Assembly (NCBI GenBank): GCA_029567505.1
Contig: JAKPXO010000270.1
Location: 31,668-95,667 of the forward strand
Direction of reading: 5' to 3'
Length of the DNA stretch: 64,000 nt
DNA from: Acidobacteriota bacterium
Lineage (GTDB): Bacteria; Acidobacteriota; Thermoanaerobaculia; UBA5066
Shown here one piece after another: positions 18,202 to 28,305 of this stretch. The first letter of the stretch is position 1. Every line of letters starts with the position of its first letter. The notes under the pieces are model-generated. The model did no database searches and had not been told where the DNA came from. It worked only from the letters and a program-made list of their open reading frames with translations. A program made the translations under genes and the position numbers.

Positions 18202-19629
18202 TCAGGGCTTCACGTCGACGACCGGGCCGAAGAGCTCGAGCTGCGGGCGGGCCTCCTTCGCGTCGCCCACGACGACGACGGTCTGGCTGCTCGAGAGGAA
18301 GTGCTTCCTCCCCGCCGCGCGGACGCCGTCGGCCGTCACGCCGTTCACCTTCGTCACGAACTCGCCGAGCGCCTCGGGCGGCAGGCCGTTGACCCAGTTG
18401 CGGGCGAGGGTCGAAGAGACGGCGTCCTGGATCTGGTTGCGGAGGAGGTAGAGCCCCGCCTGGTAGCGCTTCGCGCCGGCGAGCTCGTCGGCGGTCGGCG
18501 TCGTCGCGGCCATCCGGTCGAGCTCGTAGAAGACCTCGAGGAGGGCCGCGCTCGTTACCTCGTTTCGGACGTCGGCCTGCACCTGGAGGAGGCTCCCGGC
18601 GCGGCGCGTCGCGAAGTCGCCCGAAGGGGAGTAGGTGTAGCCCTTCTCCTCGCGGATGTTCTGCACGAGGCGGCTCCCGAAGGCGTCGGCGTAGATGGTG
18701 TTCGCGACGAGGACGTCGTACCAGTCGGGGTCGCTCACCGCGGGGCCGGGGCGCCCCGAGACGATCGTCGACTGGACCGAGCCGGGACGGTCGAGGAGGA
18801 GGATCTCTCTCGCGCGCGCCGACGGCGATGGAGGCGTCGACGGGAGGGGCGCTCCCGACGCGGCCCAGCCGCCGAACGCCTTCACGACGGCGGCCTTCGC
18901 CGCCGCCTCGTCGAGGTCACCCGCCACGACGAGGAGCGCCCCGTCGGGGCGGAAGCGGCGCGCATGCTCGACGCGGAGGAGCGTCGGCGCGACCTTGCCG
19001 ATCGTCTCGCGCGTCGGGGAGACGACGTGGTACGGGTGGGCGCCGTAGACGGCCTTCGCGAAGGCCTTGCCCGCGAGGTATTCGGGGTTCGCCTCCTGCG
19101 CGTCGAGCTCCTGGAGCGCGTTCTCCTTCGCGAGCTCCACCTCGGCGGGCGAGAAGGCGGGGCTTCGGGTGACGTCGGCCAGGAGGTCGAGGAGTGCCGG
19201 GAGGCCCGACGCGAGGGCGCTCCCGCGGAGGTAGAAGGCGTCGGCCGCGGCCGCGACGGAGAGGTCGCCACCGATGGCCTGGAGCTCCTCGGCGATCCCG
19301 CGCGCGGATCGCCTCGCCGTTCCCTCCTTCATCGTCGCGGCGAGGAGGCCGGCGACGCCCTCCATCCCGGCCGGGTCGACGGCCGAGCCGCCACGGACCG
19401 CGAGGACGGCGGAGACCTTCGGGAAACCAGGGCGCTTCACGAGCCAGACGGTGAGGCCGTTCGGAAGGGTCGACTTCGCGAGCGCGGGGACGGGGAGCGG
19501 CTTGTCGGCGCCGTAGGGCGGGAGGTCCTTCGGGAGCGGGGCCGGCTCGCCCGCGCGGGCGGCGGGGGCGACGAACGTGGCGGCGAAGAGGACGGCGCAG
19601 GAGGCGGCGAGGACGGCGCGCTTCTTCAC
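18202..19629 (-). CDS. M16 peptidase-like protein, probable non-catalytic subunit
   Basis: M16 fold sequence; HxxEH position replaced (GMEGVAGLLAATMKEGT). Confidence 0.9.
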   Translation of the reverse strand: MKKRAVLAASCAVLFAATFVAPAARAGEPAPLPKDLPPYGADKPLPVPALAKSTLPNGLTVWLVKRPGFPKVSAVLAVRGGSAVDPAGMEGVAGLLAATMKEGTARRSARGIAEELQAIGGDLSVAAAADAFYLRGSALASGLPALLDLLADVTRSPAFSPAEVELAKENALQELDAQEANPEYLAGKAFAKAVYGAHPYHVVSPTRETIGKVAPTLLRVEHARRFRPDGALLVVAGDLDEAAAKAAVVKAFGGWAASGAPLPSTPPSPSARAREILLLDRPGSVQSTIVSGRPGPAVSDPDWYDVLVANTIYADAFGSRLVQNIREEKGYTYSPSGDFATRRAGSLLQVQADVRNEVTSAALLEVFYELDRMAATTPTADELAGAKRYQAGLYLLRNQIQDAVSSTLARNWVNGLPPEALGEFVTKVNGVTADGVRAAGRKHFLSSSQTVVVVGDAKEARPQLELFGPVVDVKP

Positions 19630-19640
19630 GGTGGACCTCC

Positions 19641-21065
19641 TCACTTCCCCGCCTCGGCGGGCACGGCGGACGCCGGCGCGGGGGAGGCGGGCGCCGGCGG
19701 GGCGGGACGGCGGTCGACGACGACGCGGTTCGGAGCCGTGAGCCAGGTCGAGGCGACGCGCGCGACGTCGGCCCGCGTCACGGCGGCGAGCTTCCCCGGA
19801 ATCGCGTTCACGCTCGCGGCGTCCCCGGTGAAGAGCTGCGTAAGGGAGAGGGCGACGGCCCTGTCCATCGGCATCTCGAGCTGAGCGTAGAGGTCGGAGA
19901 CCATCATCGTCTTCGTCCGCTCCAGCTCGGCGGCGGTCACCTCGCCGCGGGCGACCTTCGCGATCTCCTCGTCGATCGCCGCGACGACGGCCTTCGCCGT
20001 CGTGTCGGGCTTGTAGAGGCCGAAGAGCGTCAGGAGCGTGGGCCCCTCGTAGGTCCACGGGTCGCCGAGCGGCCAGTTCACGCCGCCTTCGACGCCGAGG
20101 AGGAGCTCCTTCCCCTTCACGAGGCCCTGGTAGAGGCGCGAGGCCTCGCCGCCCGCGAGGAGGCTGGCAAGGACGGCGGTCGGAACGTCGTCCGGCGTCC
20201 CGCGCGAGGGGAGTTTCCACCCCACCGCCACGGCGGGGACGTTCGCGAGCGGGTCGGTCTGCTCGACGAGCCGCTCTTTCGTGTTGGGCTTCTCGTCGAC
20301 GTCGGGCTTCGCGGGGGTGGCGCGCGCCGGGATCGCCCCGAAGTACTTCTCCACCTTCGCGAAGGCCTCCTCGGCGGAGACGTCGCCGACGATGGCGAGG
20401 ACGGCGTTGTTCGGGCCGTAGTAGGTCTCGAAGAAGGTCTTCACGTCGGCGGGGGTCGCCGCGTCGAGGTCCGCGAACGAGCCGTAGCCGTCGTGCGCGT
20501 TCTCCCACTTCGAGAACGCGGCGGCGGCGACGTCCGTCCAGAAGAAGAGCCCGTAAGGGCGGTTCTTCACGTTGACGCGGATCTCCTCCTTGACGACGTC
20601 CTTCTGGTTCTGGAGGTTCTTCTCGGAGAAGTCGAGCATCTTCATCCGGTCGGCCTCGAGCCAGAGGATCGCGTCGAGGGCCGACACCGGGGCGCTCACG
20701 ATGTAGTTCGTGTAGTCGTACCGGGTAGAGCCGTTGTTGATGCCGCCCCCCGACTCGATGACCCGGTCGTAGGTTCCCTTCGGGGCGTTCGGGGTCCCCT
20801 GGAACATCATGTGCTCGAAGAGGTGGGCGAAGCCGGTCCGCCCCTTCGGCTCGAGGCGGAAGCCGATCCGGTAGACGACGCAGAGGCCGAAGGTCGGGGA
20901 CGATCGGTCCTCCGAGACGACGACCGTCAGGCCGTTGGGCAGCTTCCTCACGGCCGTCGGGATGCGCCAGCCGGCGGCCTTCGGGGCGGCGGCGGCGGGA
21001 AGGGCGAAGGCCAGGACCGCCGCGGCGGCCCCGAGAATGCGGAGGCGTCCGGAACGGGATCTCAT
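19641..21065 (-). CDS. M16 zinc peptidase, catalytic subunit
   Basis: HLFEHMMFQGT (HxxEH motif); signal peptide; SD GGAGG. Confidence 0.93.
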   Translation of the reverse strand: MRSRSGRLRILGAAAAVLAFALPAAAAPKAAGWRIPTAVRKLPNGLTVVVSEDRSSPTFGLCVVYRIGFRLEPKGRTGFAHLFEHMMFQGTPNAPKGTYDRVIESGGGINNGSTRYDYTNYIVSAPVSALDAILWLEADRMKMLDFSEKNLQNQKDVVKEEIRVNVKNRPYGLFFWTDVAAAAFSKWENAHDGYGSFADLDAATPADVKTFFETYYGPNNAVLAIVGDVSAEEAFAKVEKYFGAIPARATPAKPDVDEKPNTKERLVEQTDPLANVPAVAVGWKLPSRGTPDDVPTAVLASLLAGGEASRLYQGLVKGKELLLGVEGGVNWPLGDPWTYEGPTLLTLFGLYKPDTTAKAVVAAIDEEIAKVARGEVTAAELERTKTMMVSDLYAQLEMPMDRAVALSLTQLFTGDAASVNAIPGKLAAVTRADVARVASTWLTAPNRVVVDRRPAPPAPASPAPASAVPAEAGK

Positions 21066-21230
21066 CGTTCCTCCTTGCTTGGGAAGCCCACGGTAATCCC
21101 ATACGCGCCCGGCCCCGCTCGGGTTCCAGCGGAGGAACGGGAGGACGGGATGGGGTGTGCGAGAATCCGCCGGCGCGGCGCCGCCGCGCGGTTCTTTGAG
21201 CGACTGGCAGCCCTGCGCTTCGGGCTGCCG

Positions 21231-21334
21231 GCATGAAGAGAGGCGGAGAGAGCACCGGCTCGACGACCCGCCCGCCAGACCGTAGTCCCTGCGGTGGCAA
21301 CGCCGGCCCGATCCTCCCGGATCGGGAGCCATGC
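21231..21334 (+). ncRNA. Putative SAM-I-like riboswitch leader of metK
   Basis: GAAGAGAGGCGGAGAGA and GGTGGCAACGCC resemble SAM-I core blocks in order; P1 GCATG/CATGC; P4-like CCCGATCC/GGATCGGG; lies upstream of metK. Confidence 0.5.
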
Positions 21335-21507
21335 GCGATCGAAGCGTGACCTGCATCGTCGAAAGGACGCTCCTGAACGGATCCGGCACGTCCCAGGAAC
21401 CGGCATCTCGATGTTGCGACGGAGTTTCGCGGGGGCGCGTCCAGCCACGCCCCGCCGCGGCGCCGTGCGCCCGACAGACCAACCGAGACCATCGAAAGGA
21501 GATCCGC

Positions 21508-22629
21508 ATGGCCAGCGAAACCAACTTCCTCCTGACCTCCGAGTCCGTCACAGAGGGGCACCCCGACAAGGTCTGCGACCTGATCGCCGACGCGGTCCTC
21601 GACGCGAACATCGGCCCCGACGCGAACGCGCGCGTCGCCTGCGAGGTCCTCTGCAAGAAGGACAAGGTCGTCCTCGCCGGCGAGATCACCTCGAAGGCGG
21701 GCCTGAAGAAGGCCGACTACGAGGGCCTCGTCCGCAGCGTCGTTGAGGGGATCGGCTACGTCGACCCGGCCGAGGCCTTCAACGCGAAGGGCGTGAAGGT
21801 CCTCAACTTCCTGACCCGCCAATCGAAGGAGATCGGCGGCGCCGTGAAGAAGGCGACGGACGCGAAAAAGAAGGACCAGGGGGCCGGCGACCAGGGGATC
21901 ATGTTCGGCTACGCGACCACGGAGACGGACGAGCTCCTCCCGCTCCCGATCGTCCTCGCGCACGCCCTCACCCGCGGCCTCTCCGAGGCGCGGCGCAACT
22001 TCGTGCCGTGGCTCCGCCCCGACGGCAAGTCGCAGGTGACCGTCCGCTACGAGGGGGGCGTCCCGGTGCAGGTCGAGTCGGTCCTCGTCTCGACGCAGCA
22101 CGCCGAGGGCGTGACCCGCGAGGAGATCGCCGAGTGGGTCGCGAGGGAGCTCGCGCCGAAGGCCCTCGGGAAGTGGCACCGCGACGGCATCCGCTTCATC
22201 GCGAACCCCTCGGGCTCGTTCGTCCTCGGCGGGCCGACGGCCGACGCTGGCGTCACGGGGCGGAAGATCATCGTCGACAGCTACGGCGGCGCGGCCCGGC
22301 ACGGCGGCGGCGCCTGGAGCGGCAAGGACCCTTCGAAGGTCGACCGGAGCGGCGCCTACTTCTGCCGCTGGGCCGCCCGGCAGGTCGTGAAGGCAGGGCT
22401 CGCCCGGCGCGCCGAGATCCAGGTCTCCTACGCGATCGGCGAGGCGAAGCCGATGTCGGTGACGGTCGAAACGTTCGGGACGGGCGACGCGAAGGCCGCG
22501 GCGGCTCTCGTCTCCTCGTTCGACTTCCGCCCCGCCGCGATCAGCGAGAGGCTGGACCTCCGGCGACCCTTCTACACGAAGACGACGAACTACGGCCACT
22601 TCAAGGCCGGGCTCCCCTGGGAGGCGTGA
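21508..22629 (+). CDS. metK: S-adenosylmethionine synthetase
   Basis: TSESVTEGHPDKVCDLIADAVLD; GAGDQGIMFGYA; SD AAAGGAG. Confidence 0.97.
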   Translation: MASETNFLLTSESVTEGHPDKVCDLIADAVLDANIGPDANARVACEVLCKKDKVVLAGEITSKAGLKKADYEGLVRSVVEGIGYVDPAEAFNAKGVKVLNFLTRQSKEIGGAVKKATDAKKKDQGAGDQGIMFGYATTETDELLPLPIVLAHALTRGLSEARRNFVPWLRPDGKSQVTVRYEGGVPVQVESVLVSTQHAEGVTREEIAEWVARELAPKALGKWHRDGIRFIANPSGSFVLGGPTADAGVTGRKIIVDSYGGAARHGGGAWSGKDPSKVDRSGAYFCRWAARQVVKAGLARRAEIQVSYAIGEAKPMSVTVETFGTGDAKAAAALVSSFDFRPAAISERLDLRRPFYTKTTNYGHFKAGLPWEA

Positions 22630-22643
22630 TCACGTCCTGACGT

Positions 22644-22684
22644 GGCAGGCCGCGGCGCCCCACCCGGGCGCGTCGCGGCCTGCC
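22644..22684 (+). terminator. Long hairpin downstream of metK
   Basis: GGCAGGCCGCG...CGCGGCCTGCC with inner GCGCCC/GGGCGC. Confidence 0.55.
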
Positions 22685-22751
22685 GAGCCTCCCCCCGGCG
22701 GAAGGCCTGCGGAGGAGACGGCCCCGCGGCCCCGGGCGCTACCATGCCCGC

Positions 22752-23741
22752 ATGGCCGTGAAGGACAGGCCCCTGTTCCGACGGATCCTGGAGTTCGACG
22801 ACCTCCTCCGGCGGCGGCGCGTCGTGAACACGACGACCCTCTCCACGCGCTGGAAGACCTCCACGAAGACCGTCCAGCGCTTCGTCGCCTTCATGCGCGA
22901 CGAAATGGACGCCCCGATCGTCTTCGACAGGAAGAGCGGCTCGTTCCGCTACTCCGACCCCGCCTGGCACCTCCCCTGGATCCCCGTCGAAGGGCCCGGC
23001 CTCTTCGCGATCGGCGTCGCCGCCAAGGTGCTCCAGCTCTACGAGGGGACGCCCGTCGCCGAGGGGCTCCGCGAGGCGTTCGAGCGCCTCTCCGACGTGA
23101 TGCCGCCGGAGATCCGCGTCAGCCCCGGCGCGTTCGTCGAGCGACTCTACATCCACCCGCAGCCGATCCGCCTCGTCGACCCGGCCGTCTGGAACGCCGT
23201 GGCGACGGCGATCCGCGAGAAGACGGTCCTCGCCGTCCGCTACCAGAAGCCCTCCGGCGAGACGAGCGCGCGGCGGCTCGCGCCGTACGGCCTCGTCCTC
23301 GCGGCGGGCGACTGGCTCGTCGCCGCACAGGACCGCGACGACGACCCCGGAGTCGTGAAGACGTTCTACGTCTCGCGCATCCGCGGCGCCGAGACGACCC
23401 CCGAGCCGTTCTCCGTCCCCCGCGACTTCGACCTGAAGCGCCACTTCGGCGAGACGATCGGGATCTTCGTCGGGAAGGAGCCGTTCCGCTTCCGGGTCCG
23501 CTTCGCGAAGGGGATGGCGGCGTGGGTCGCCGAGGTCCGCTGGCACCCCAGGCAGAAGCTGACGCCGCTCCCTTCCGGGGAGATCGAGCTCGAGCTGCCG
23601 GCCGGATCGCTCTTCGAGGCGCGCCGATTCGTCCTCTCGTTCGGGAGGGACGCCCTCGCCCTCTCGCCCCCCGAGCTCGTCGCGGCGCTGCGCGGCGAGA
23701 CGGAGGAGATGGCCGCGGCGTACCGGGGCGCGAAGGGCTGA
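22752..23741 (+). CDS. HTH/WYL-domain transcriptional regulator
   Basis: N-terminal HTH (TLSTRWKTSTKTVQRFV), WYL-type core (AVRYQKPSGETSARRLAPYGLVLAAGDWLVAAQD). Confidence 0.85.
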   Translation: MAVKDRPLFRRILEFDDLLRRRRVVNTTTLSTRWKTSTKTVQRFVAFMRDEMDAPIVFDRKSGSFRYSDPAWHLPWIPVEGPGLFAIGVAAKVLQLYEGTPVAEGLREAFERLSDVMPPEIRVSPGAFVERLYIHPQPIRLVDPAVWNAVATAIREKTVLAVRYQKPSGETSARRLAPYGLVLAAGDWLVAAQDRDDDPGVVKTFYVSRIRGAETTPEPFSVPRDFDLKRHFGETIGIFVGKEPFRFRVRFAKGMAAWVAEVRWHPRQKLTPLPSGEIELELPAGSLFEARRFVLSFGRDALALSPPELVAALRGETEEMAAAYRGAKG

Positions 23742-23861
23742 GGGAGGCGACCCGGGAGGCGCGCGTCCGCGGCGCCCTCCCGGGTCGCGGGACGCCCGCG
23801 GATCGACCCGACCGCCGGGCGCCCCGGCAACCTCCAAAGGGGCGCGCCGTACCATCCCGGC

Positions 23862-25409
23862 ATGCCCGACAGGGAGCTCCGGCCGGCCGCGCCCCCCGCC
23901 TGGGGCCTCCTCCTCGCGATCGCCGGAGCGAGGCTCGCGCTCCACGCGGCCCTCGCGGACCGCTACGGCTACTTCCGGGACGAGCTCTACTTCCTCGACT
24001 GCGGGCGGCACCTAACCTGGGGCTACGTCGACGCGGCCCCGGCGATCGGCCTCTACGCGAAACTCGCGCTCCTCCTCGGCGGCTCGCTCCCGGCCCTCCG
24101 GCTCCTCGCCGGGCTCGCCGGAGCCGGCGTCGTCCTCCTCACCGGCCTTCTCGCGTGGCGGCTCGGCGGGAGCCGGGCCGCGCAGGGGCTCGCGGCCGTC
24201 GCGGCGCTTGCGACGCCGATCTTCCTCGCGATCGCCTCCCTCTTCTCGATGAACGTCGTCGAGCCTCTCTTCTGGACGGGCTGCGCGATCGTCCTCGTCC
24301 GCCTCGCCAACGGCGCCTCCCCGCGCCTCTGGCTCCTCCTCGGCCTCCTCGCCGGGCTCGGCCTGCTCAACAAGCACTCGACGGCGTTCTTCGGCGTCGC
24401 GGTCGCGGCGGGGATCCTCCTCTCGCCCGCGCGCCGCGCCCTGGCGACGCCCTGGCCGTGGGCCGGCGCCGGCGTCGCGCTCCTCGTCTTCCTCCCGAAC
24501 CTCCTCTGGCAGGCGACGAACGGCTTCCCGACGCTCGAGGACCTCCGCAACGTCGCCCGCACCGGGAAGAACGTCGTCCTCGGCCCCGGCGAGTTCGTCC
24601 TGACGCAGGTGCTCCAGCAGGGGCCGCACCTCCTGCCCCTCTGGCTCGGCGGCCTCGCGTGGCTCCTCCTCGCGCGAGGAGGCCGCTACCGCGCGCTCGG
24701 CGCGGCGTTCGCCGTCTTTTTCGTCCTGATGTTCGCGATGAAGGCGAAGGGGTACTACCTGACTCCGATCTTCCCGATCGTGATCGCGGCAGGAGCCGTC
24801 GGCCTCGACGAGGCGCTCGCGCGGTCGCGGCGCCTCGCAGGCCGGGCTTGGCCGCGCCTCGCGGCCACGGCGTGGTGCGTCCTCCTCACGCTCCCCGCGG
24901 CGCCGATGGTCCTCCCGCTCCTCGACCCGCCCGTGTTCGTCGACTACACGCGGCGCCTCGGCTTCACGCCGCCGAGGGCCGAGGTCGCGCACGAGGGGCC
25001 GCTCCCGCAGATGTTCGGAGACCAGCACGGCTGGCCGGAGCTCGTCACGGAGGTCGCGAGGGTCTGGAATGGCCTGACGCCCGAGGAGCGCGCCCGCGGC
25101 GCGATCTTCGCGAACAACTACGGCGAGGCCGGAGCGATCAACCTCCTCGGGCCGGCGCAGGGCCTCCCGCGCGCGATCTCCGCCCACCAGAACCACTTCT
25201 TTTGGGGACCCCGCGGCTTCCGCGGCGACGTCCTCGTCGTCCTCCAGGACGACCGCGTGAGCCTCGAGCGGCTCTGCTCGTCCGTAGAGGAGGCCGGCCG
25301 ACACGCCCACCCGTGGGGGATGGCGGAGGAGAACGGGCCGATCTGGGTCTGCCGCGGCCTGAAGACGCCGCTTCAGGAGCTCTGGCCCCGCCTGAAGCAC
25401 TGGAACTGA
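23862..25409 (+). CDS. Glycosyltransferase family 39-like membrane protein
   Basis: DGYFRDELYFLDCGRHLTWGYVDAAP-type N-terminus; multiple TM helices. Confidence 0.85.
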   Translation: MPDRELRPAAPPAWGLLLAIAGARLALHAALADRYGYFRDELYFLDCGRHLTWGYVDAAPAIGLYAKLALLLGGSLPALRLLAGLAGAGVVLLTGLLAWRLGGSRAAQGLAAVAALATPIFLAIASLFSMNVVEPLFWTGCAIVLVRLANGASPRLWLLLGLLAGLGLLNKHSTAFFGVAVAAGILLSPARRALATPWPWAGAGVALLVFLPNLLWQATNGFPTLEDLRNVARTGKNVVLGPGEFVLTQVLQQGPHLLPLWLGGLAWLLLARGGRYRALGAAFAVFFVLMFAMKAKGYYLTPIFPIVIAAGAVGLDEALARSRRLAGRAWPRLAATAWCVLLTLPAAPMVLPLLDPPVFVDYTRRLGFTPPRAEVAHEGPLPQMFGDQHGWPELVTEVARVWNGLTPEERARGAIFANNYGEAGAINLLGPAQGLPRAISAHQNHFFWGPRGFRGDVLVVLQDDRVSLERLCSSVEEAGRHAHPWGMAEENGPIWVCRGLKTPLQELWPRLKHWN

Positions 25410-25495
25410 GCACCGGCCGTGCGGCCCGGGAGACCTGCTAAGGTGCGCGACGCGCCAAGCGACCCAGCGAGAGGACTTCCGGCTTCGGATCACGT

Positions 25496-26530
25496 ATGAG
25501 CAGCATCCTCGTCACCGGCGGCGCCGGTTTCATCGGTTCCCACACAACGCTCGAGCTCCTTCGGACCGGGCACGACGTCGTCGTCCTCGACAGCCTCGTC
25601 AACTCCCGGCGCGAGGCCGTCGACCGCGTCGGCGCCCTGGCCGGGCGCGAGGTCCCGTTCGTCGAGGCCGACGTCCGCGACCGCGCGGCCCTCGACGCGC
25701 ATTTCGCGCGGCACCCGGTCCGGGCCGTGATCCACTTCGCCGGCCTGAAGGCCGTCGGGGAATCCGTCGAGAAGCCGCTCGCCTACTGGGACGTGAACGT
25801 CTGCGGGAGCGTGGCGCTCCTCGACGCGATGAAGCAGGCCGGCGTCAAGACGCTCGTCTTCAGCTCCTCGGCGACGGTCTACGGCGACCCGGCGTCCGTG
25901 CCGATCCCCGAGGACGCCCCGGTCGGCACGCCGTCGAACCCGTACGGCCGGACGAAGCTCGTCGTCGAGCAGCTCCTCGCCGATGTCTTCGCGTCGGACC
26001 CGGAGTGGAGGATCGCCCGGCTGCGCTACTTCAACCCGGTCGGGGCCGACGCGAGCGGGCGGATCGGAGAGGACCCGCGGGGCCTCCCGAACAACCTCAT
26101 GCCCTACGTCGCGCAGGTCGCGGTCGGCCGCCGGGAGGCGCTGTCGGTCTTCGGCGACGACTATCCGACGCCGGACGGGACCGGCGTCCGCGACTACATC
26201 CACGTCACCGACCTCGCGGTCGGCCACCTCGCCGCCCTCGCGAAGCTCGAGGAAGGGCCCGGCCTTCGGACCTGGAACCTCGGCACGGGCCGAGGCTTCA
26301 GCGTCCTCGAGGTCGTCCGGGCGTTCGAGGAGGCCTCGGGCCGGAAGGTCCCGTTCCGGGTGCTCCCGCGCCGGCCCGGCGACATCGCCCGCTGCTGGGC
26401 CGACCCGACGAAGGCGAAGCGGGAGCTCGGGTGGAAGGCGACGCGCGGCCTTGCCGAGATGTGCGCCGACGCCTGGCGCTGGCAGTCGGAGAACCCCGAC
26501 GGCTACGTCGCGTCGGACGAGAAGGACTGA
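25496..26530 (+). CDS. galE: UDP-glucose 4-epimerase
   Basis: [46 protein letters not shown]. Confidence 0.95.
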   Translation: MSSILVTGGAGFIGSHTTLELLRTGHDVVVLDSLVNSRREAVDRVGALAGREVPFVEADVRDRAALDAHFARHPVRAVIHFAGLKAVGESVEKPLAYWDVNVCGSVALLDAMKQAGVKTLVFSSSATVYGDPASVPIPEDAPVGTPSNPYGRTKLVVEQLLADVFASDPEWRIARLRYFNPVGADASGRIGEDPRGLPNNLMPYVAQVAVGRREALSVFGDDYPTPDGTGVRDYIHVTDLAVGHLAALAKLEEGPGLRTWNLGTGRGFSVLEVVRAFEEASGRKVPFRVLPRRPGDIARCWADPTKAKRELGWKATRGLAEMCADAWRWQSENPDGYVASDEKD

Positions 26531-26540
26531 GGAGGAACGG

Positions 26541-27620
26541 ATGATCCTCGTGACGGGCGGGGCCGGCTTCATCGGCGTCAACTTCGTCCTCGGGTGGCTC
26601 GCGGAGAACGACGAGCCGGTCGTGAACCTCGACAAGCTCACTTACGCCGGGAACCCCCGGAGCCTCGCCGCGCTCGACGGCGACCCGCGCCACGTCTTCG
26701 TGAAGGGGGACATCGGCGACCGCGCGCTCGTCGAGGCGCTCCTCTCCCGTCACCGCCCCCGCGCCGTCGTGAATTTCGCGGCCGAGTCACACGTCGACCG
26801 CTCGATCCACGGACCCGAGGAGTTCATCCTCACGAACGTCGTCGGCACGTTCCACCTCCTCGACGCCGTCCGCGGCTACTGGAGCGCGCTTCCCGACGCC
26901 GAGAAGGCCGCGTTCCGCTTTCTCCACGTCTCGACCGACGAGGTCTACGGCTCGCTCGGCCCGTCGGACCCGCCCTTCACCGAGGAGAACCCGTACGCCC
27001 CGAACAGCCCCTACTCGGCGAGCAAGGCCTCTTCGGACCACCTCGTCCGCGCCTACCACCACACCTACGGCCTGCCGACGCTGACGACGAACTGCTCGAA
27101 CAACTACGGCCCCTACCAGTTCCCCGAGAAGCTGATCCCCCTGATCCTCCTGAATGCGCTCCGGGGCAAGCCGCTCCCGGTCTACGGCGACGGGATGAAC
27201 GTCCGCGACTGGCTCTACGTCGGCGACCACTGCTCCGCGATCCGCGCCGTCCTCGCGGGCGGGCGCCCGGGCGAGACCTACAACGTCGGCGGCTGGAACG
27301 AGATGCCGAACCTCGTCATCGTGAAGACACTCTGCCGGCTCCTCGACGAGGCCCTCCCCGACCCGGCTGGCCCGCGCGAGCGGCTCGTCACCTTCGTCAA
27401 GGACCGCCCGGGCCACGACCGCCGGTACGCCATCGACGCACGGAAGATCGACCGCGAGCTGGGCTGGAAGCCGGCCGAGACGTTCGAGAGCGGCATCCGG
27501 AAGACCGTCTCCTGGTACCTCGAGCACCTCCCCTGGGTGGAGGAGGTCGCGAGCGGCGACTACCGTCGCTGGATGGAGGCGAACTACGGAGACCGGGGAG
27601 CGGGCGCCGCCGGCGCGTAG
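26541..27620 (+). CDS. rfbB: dTDP-glucose 4,6-dehydratase
   Basis: [48 protein letters not shown]. Confidence 0.95.
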   Translation: MILVTGGAGFIGVNFVLGWLAENDEPVVNLDKLTYAGNPRSLAALDGDPRHVFVKGDIGDRALVEALLSRHRPRAVVNFAAESHVDRSIHGPEEFILTNVVGTFHLLDAVRGYWSALPDAEKAAFRFLHVSTDEVYGSLGPSDPPFTEENPYAPNSPYSASKASSDHLVRAYHHTYGLPTLTTNCSNNYGPYQFPEKLIPLILLNALRGKPLPVYGDGMNVRDWLYVGDHCSAIRAVLAGGRPGETYNVGGWNEMPNLVIVKTLCRLLDEALPDPAGPRERLVTFVKDRPGHDRRYAIDARKIDRELGWKPAETFESGIRKTVSWYLEHLPWVEEVASGDYRRWMEANYGDRGAGAAGA

Positions 27621-27702
27621 GCCGACCTGCGGCCGCGGCCGGAAGCCGCCGAAAACAGAAACGCCGGGACTTGCCCGGCGAGTACCCTCACGTGGAACGA
27701 AA

Positions 27703-27778
<76 letters not shown>

Positions 27779-27927
27779 ACGTTTTCGAAAGAACGGGGAG
27801 GCGCGAGCACCTCCGCGGACCGGGGAAACTACCATCCTCCGCTCGCCCCGGTCAAGCGGTCCGTCGAACCGGGTGGTCCCGTCCGTGAAGCGGGCCACCG
27901 CAGCTCCGACTTCCCTATGATCTGCAC

Positions 27928-28230
27928 ATGGAGACTCCGCCGCGCGACCCCGAGGCCCTCCGGAGAAGGGGGATCATCCACAAGCTGCTGGGCGGAATGA
28001 ACCTCCGCTTCCCGGGGCTCTTCGCCCTCCTGGCGGCCGTGTTCTTCGTCGACCTCGTCATTCCCGACTTCATCCCGTTCGTCGACGAGATCATCCTCGC
28101 GCTCCTGACGATGCTCTTCGCGCTCTGGAAGGAGCGGAGGCCGACGATCGTCACGAGGGCGACGGACGTGCCGCCGCTCCCGCCGCCCGCGCAGCCGCCG
28201 CTGCCGCCCGCCCCGGGCGAAGGGCGCTGA
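27928..28230 (+). CDS. Small membrane protein (DUF6116-like)
   Basis: FPGLFALLAAVFFVDLVIPDFIPFVDEIILALLTMLFALWKERR. Confidence 0.75.
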   Translation: METPPRDPEALRRRGIIHKLLGGMNLRFPGLFALLAAVFFVDLVIPDFIPFVDEIILALLTMLFALWKERRPTIVTRATDVPPLPPPAQPPLPPAPGEGR

Positions 28231-28263
28231 TCGGGAAGGCGCCGAGTCGGCGCCTTCCCGATC
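28229..28263. terminator. Bidirectional terminator-like hairpin between convergent genes
   Basis: 16-bp perfect inverted repeat GATCGGGAAGGCGCCG-AGT-CGGCGCCTTCCCGATC. Confidence 0.7.
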
Positions 28264-28305
28264 GCACCCGCCGGCCGAACCGCTCCGACGCCCCCGGGCG
28301 CCGAC

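Noticed and set aside
18202-22599. 1465-aa minus-strand ORF spanning metK and both M16 genes
   Set aside because: Only the portion up to 19629 has M16 sequence; the rest is antisense to metK or out of frame in the other M16 gene.
27661-27702. CGGGACTTGCCCGGCG downstream of tRNA as a second RNA gene
   Set aside because: Too short and without recognisable tRNA or ncRNA structure; at most a terminator-like hairpin.
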